Positions 63,937 to 64,000 of a DNA stretch of 64,000 nt are shown here, piece by piece. The position numbers were made by a program, and so were the translations under genes. Source of the DNA: Mycobacterium sp. DL440 (GTDB lineage: Bacteria > Actinomycetota > Actinomycetes > Mycobacteriales > Mycobacteriaceae); the NCBI RefSeq assembly GCF_011745145.1, contig NZ_CP050191.1, forward strand, positions 1,633,096-1,697,095, read 5' to 3'. The notes below the pieces were generated by a model. It had not been told where the DNA came from. It was given only the letters and a program-made list of their open reading frames with translations, and did not search any database. Each line of letters opens with the position of its first letter. Within the stretch, counting starts at the first letter, position 1.

Positions 63937-64000
63937 TTATGCGCGCGTACGGGAACTCAGGTCGGTGACGCCGCTGGGCGGTAACCCGGCGGCGTGCTCG
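63937..64000 (-). CDS. 3' end of a DUF3000-like gene (probable Rv2680 counterpart), partial
   Basis: The last 20 codons before a TAA at 63937-63939 read EHAAGLPPSGVTDLSSRTRA, with the rest outside the window. In M. tuberculosis Rv2680 is directly upstream of Rv2681 on the same strand, which fits. The tail is too short to prove the family. The stop overlaps no coding sequence of the RNase D-like gene, whose start is 1 nt away. Confidence 0.55.
   Translation of the reverse strand, partial: EHAAGLPPSGVTDLSSRTRA

Overview
The window is high-GC actinobacterial chromosome, almost certainly a fast-growing mycobacterium (Mycolicibacterium type). The evidence is conserved gene order: Rv2728c-like, miaA, dapF, hflX, fadE20, an LGFP-repeat protein, lexA, chiZ, nrdR, Rv2716/Rv2715/Rv2714-like genes, ideR, sigB, DUF3099, DUF3039 and brkB-like, and later sigA, ppgK, suhB, cei, DUF4193, DUF3093, dut, DUF3710, OB-fold, DUF3159, the ceoC/ceoB TrkA pair, an APC permease, a TrmA-like methyltransferase, dxs and an RNase D-like gene. 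This is the M. tuberculosis Rv2728c-to-Rv2680 segment in reverse. Family and locus names are recalled from general knowledge, not from a search. No rRNA, tRNA, CRISPR array, insertion sequence or prophage was seen.

Blocks that depart from that backbone: (1) 4.1-8.1 kb, a PE-PPE-domain esterase and a BisC/TorA-type molybdoenzyme between hflX and fadE20. (2) 17.0-17.8 kb, a trypsin-like lipoprotein where sthA is expected, with a possible 12-codon sthA remnant. (3) 23.6-38.5 kb, a 15-kb catabolic island between the DUF952 gene and sigA. (4) 53.1-59.8 kb, a D-amino-acid uptake/oxidation operon (SSS symporter, 44-aa membrane protein, DadA) with a divergent frameshifted CdaR/PucR regulator, a degenerate GGDEF protein and NhaA.

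The island is the most interesting part. It holds an acyl-CoA ligase, a WS/DGAT-type acyltransferase, two LipR-like esterases, four short-chain dehydrogenases, three acyl-CoA-dehydrogenase-fold proteins resembling flavin monooxygenases, one IclR regulator and a PAMO-like Baeyer-Villiger monooxygenase (BVMO). The parts resemble the M. tuberculosis mymA operon (BVMO, lipR, SDR, tgs, fadD13), enlarged and split into several transcription units. A logical route is alcohol to ketone (SDR), ketone to ester or lactone (BVMO), hydrolysis (esterase), then CoA activation (FadD). Six copies of a 19-bp inverted-repeat motif, best form AGTCCCGCT-S-AGCGGGACT, lie in four intergenic regions of the island and suggest one regulon, plausibly under the IclR protein.

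Other regulatory structure: an SOS box between lexA and chiZ, an ECF-type promoter upstream of sigB, a TetR-like operator upstream of fadE20, strong hairpins between several convergent gene pairs, and two short tandem duplications that overlap stop codons. The first 225 bases hold no gene I can support. The last 64 bases hold the 3' end of a DUF3000-like gene.
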